This document shows positions 62,501 through 64,000 of a stretch of 64,000 nucleotides of DNA, in pieces. The notes beneath the pieces were generated by a model. The model did not search any database and was not told where the DNA came from. It saw only the letters and a program-made list of their open reading frames with translations. How positions within the stretch are numbered: position 1 is the first letter of the stretch; each line of letters opens with the position of its first letter. Source of the DNA: Sophora flavescens (taxonomy: Eukaryota; Streptophyta; Magnoliopsida; Fabales; Fabaceae); assembly GCA_030762895.1 (NCBI GenBank), contig CM061066.1, positions 9,514,047 to 9,578,046 of the forward strand, in the 5' to 3' direction. Made by a program: the position numbers and the translations under genes.

Positions 62501-64000
62501 AGAATTAGGGTTTTGGGTCAAAATTTGGGTTTTGGTCCCAAATTTTGGTTTTGGATCAAAATTAAGGTGTCGGGTTTTGAGTTAAAAAATGGGTTTTGGG
62601 ACAAAAAGAGGGTTAGAATTAGGGTTTTTGGGTCTAAATTAGGTTGTTGGGTAAAAATTAGTTAGGTTAAAATTTGGTTTTGGGACAAAAATAGGGTTAC
62701 AATTTGGGTTTTGGGCCAGAATTAGGGTTAGAATTTGGGTTTTGGGTCAAATTTTGGTTTTGGATCAAAATTAAGGTGTCGGGTTTTGAGTTAAAAAATG
62801 GGTTTTGGGACAAAAAGAGGGTTAGAATTAGGGTTTTTGGGTCTAAATTAGGTTTTTGGTCTAAATTAAGGTCTTGGGTCAAAATTAGGGTTATTGGTCA
62901 AATTTAGGGTTCTGGGTTAAATTTAGGGTTTAGGGTCAAAATTTAGGGGTTTGGATTAAAATTAGGGTTCTGGGTTAAATTTAGGGTTTTGGGACAAAAA
63001 TAGGGTTAGAATTAGGGTTTTGGTTCAAATTTAGGGTTTAGGATCAAAATTAGGGTTTTGGGTCAAAATTAGGGTTTAGGCTTTGAATTTGGGTTTAGGG
63101 TTAAAATTAGGGTTTAGGCTTTCAATTAGGATTTTGGGTTTAAAATAGGGTTTTTTGTCAGAATTAGGGTTTTGGGTCAAAATTAGGGCTTTGGGTTATT
63201 TTGGGTCAAAATTTCGGTTTTGGGTCCAAATTAGGGTTTTGGGTCAAAATTAGGGTTTTGAGTAAAAAATAGGTTTTTGGGACAAAAATAGGGTTAGAAT
63301 TAGGGTTTTGGGTCTAAATTAGGGTTAGAATTTGGGTTTTGGGTCAAATTTTGGGTTTTGGGTCAAAATTAAGGTGTCGGGTTTTGAGTTAAAAAAAGGG
63401 TTTTGGGACAAAAATAGGGTTAGAATTAGGGTTTTTGGGTCTAAATTAGGTTTTTGGTCTAAATTAGGGTCTTGGGTCAAAATTAGGGTTATGGGTCAAA
63501 TTTAGGGTTCTGGGTTAAATTTAGGGTTTAGGGTCAAAATTTAGGGGTTTGCATTAAAATTAGGGTTCTGGGTTAAATTTAGGGTTTTGGGACAAAAATA
63601 GGGTTCGAATTAGGGTTTTGGTTCAAATTTAGGGTTTAGGATCAAAAATAGGGTTTTGGGTCAAAATTAGGGTTTAGGCTTTGAATTAGGGTTAGGGTTA
63701 AAATTAGGGTTTAGGCTTTCAATTAGGATTTTGGGTTTAAAATAGGGTTTTTTGTCAGAATTAGGGTTTTGGGTCAGAATTAGGGTTTTGGGTCAAAATT
63801 AGGGCTCTGGGTTATAATTTGGGTTTTGGGTCAAAATTTCGATTTTGGGTCAAAATTAGGGTTTCGGGTTTGAATTAGGGTTTTGGGTCAAAATTCGGGT
63901 TTTGGGTCAAATTTAGGGTTTTGGGTCAACATTAGGGTTTTGGGTTTGAATTTGGTTTTTGAGTTAAAAATATGGTTTTGGGTCAAAAATAGGGTTAGAA

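Larger units (their letters stand above)
40678..64000 (+). repeat. Telomere-like satellite array, G-rich strand on top, second part
   Basis: 23.3 kb of the same family. Cleaner islands with the familiar variant order occur at ~48.48-48.79, 52.01-52.21, 57.05-57.48, 58.93-60.53 and 62.34-64.0 kb. Between them the units are irregular: GGG is often GG, TCAAAATTA is shortened, and many units collapse to GGGTTTGGG-like strings. The last 1.6 kb again matches the orders seen near 22.1, 30.1 and 33.4 kb. No gene, RNA or other mobile element is recognisable. Confidence 0.93.

Overview
The window looks like non-genic nuclear DNA of a flowering plant, probably a dicot. The evidence is a long-terminal-repeat (LTR) retrotransposon with plant-type ends (TGTAACAGCCCG at the start, TGTCTCA at the end, an initiator-Met-tRNA-like primer site, and a polypurine tract), followed by about 54 kb of a satellite built from degenerate plant telomere words (TTTAGGG/CCCTAAA). 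I recognise no cellular protein-coding gene, rRNA, tRNA or CRISPR array. The species cannot be named from this sequence.

Layout. (1) 1-9176: one LTR retrotransposon in + orientation. Its 5' LTR (1-2243) lacks the first ~788 bp, which lie off the window. The primer-binding site is at 2247-2257, the internal domain is ~3.9 kb without recognisable gag or pol, the polypurine tract is at 6182-6195, and the 3' LTR is complete (6196-9176, 2981 bp). Long LTRs with a non-coding internal domain fit a LARD-like (large retrotransposon derivative) non-autonomous element. The LTRs differ by roughly 1.2-1.3% by eye, so the insertion is young. It landed inside the satellite: the 3' flank is immediately array sequence. 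(2) 9177-14859: satellite with the C-rich strand on top (CCCTAA orientation). (3) 14860-15359: 500 N. (4) 15360-40177: the same satellite with the G-rich strand on top (TTAGGG orientation). (5) 40178-40677: 500 N. (6) 40678-64000: the same family and orientation as (4), but much of 40.7-57 kb is irregular, with shortened G runs and broken monomers between cleaner islands.

The satellite has a basic unit of about 19 bp, TTAGGGTTTTGGGTCAAAA on the G-rich strand, with many fixed word variants. The order of variants is reused in blocks of 0.4-1.6 kb, so the array grew by segmental copying of long stretches rather than by monomer-by-monomer amplification. The clearest case is a ~1.15 kb block present three times in direct orientation (about 19.07, 22.63 and 36.36 kb) and once inverted (13.7-14.86 kb). 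The inverted copy shares private variants and deletions with the 36.4 kb copy. Beside the 36.4 kb copy is a ~215 bp patch carrying about two dozen G-to-T changes relative to that inverted relative.

The points most worth checking are the orientation switch across the first gap, the G-to-T patch, the gene-like splice signals inside the LTR, and the telomere-derived satellite itself. Every predicted protein over the array is a by-product of repeat periodicity (LGFWVKIR-like peptides).
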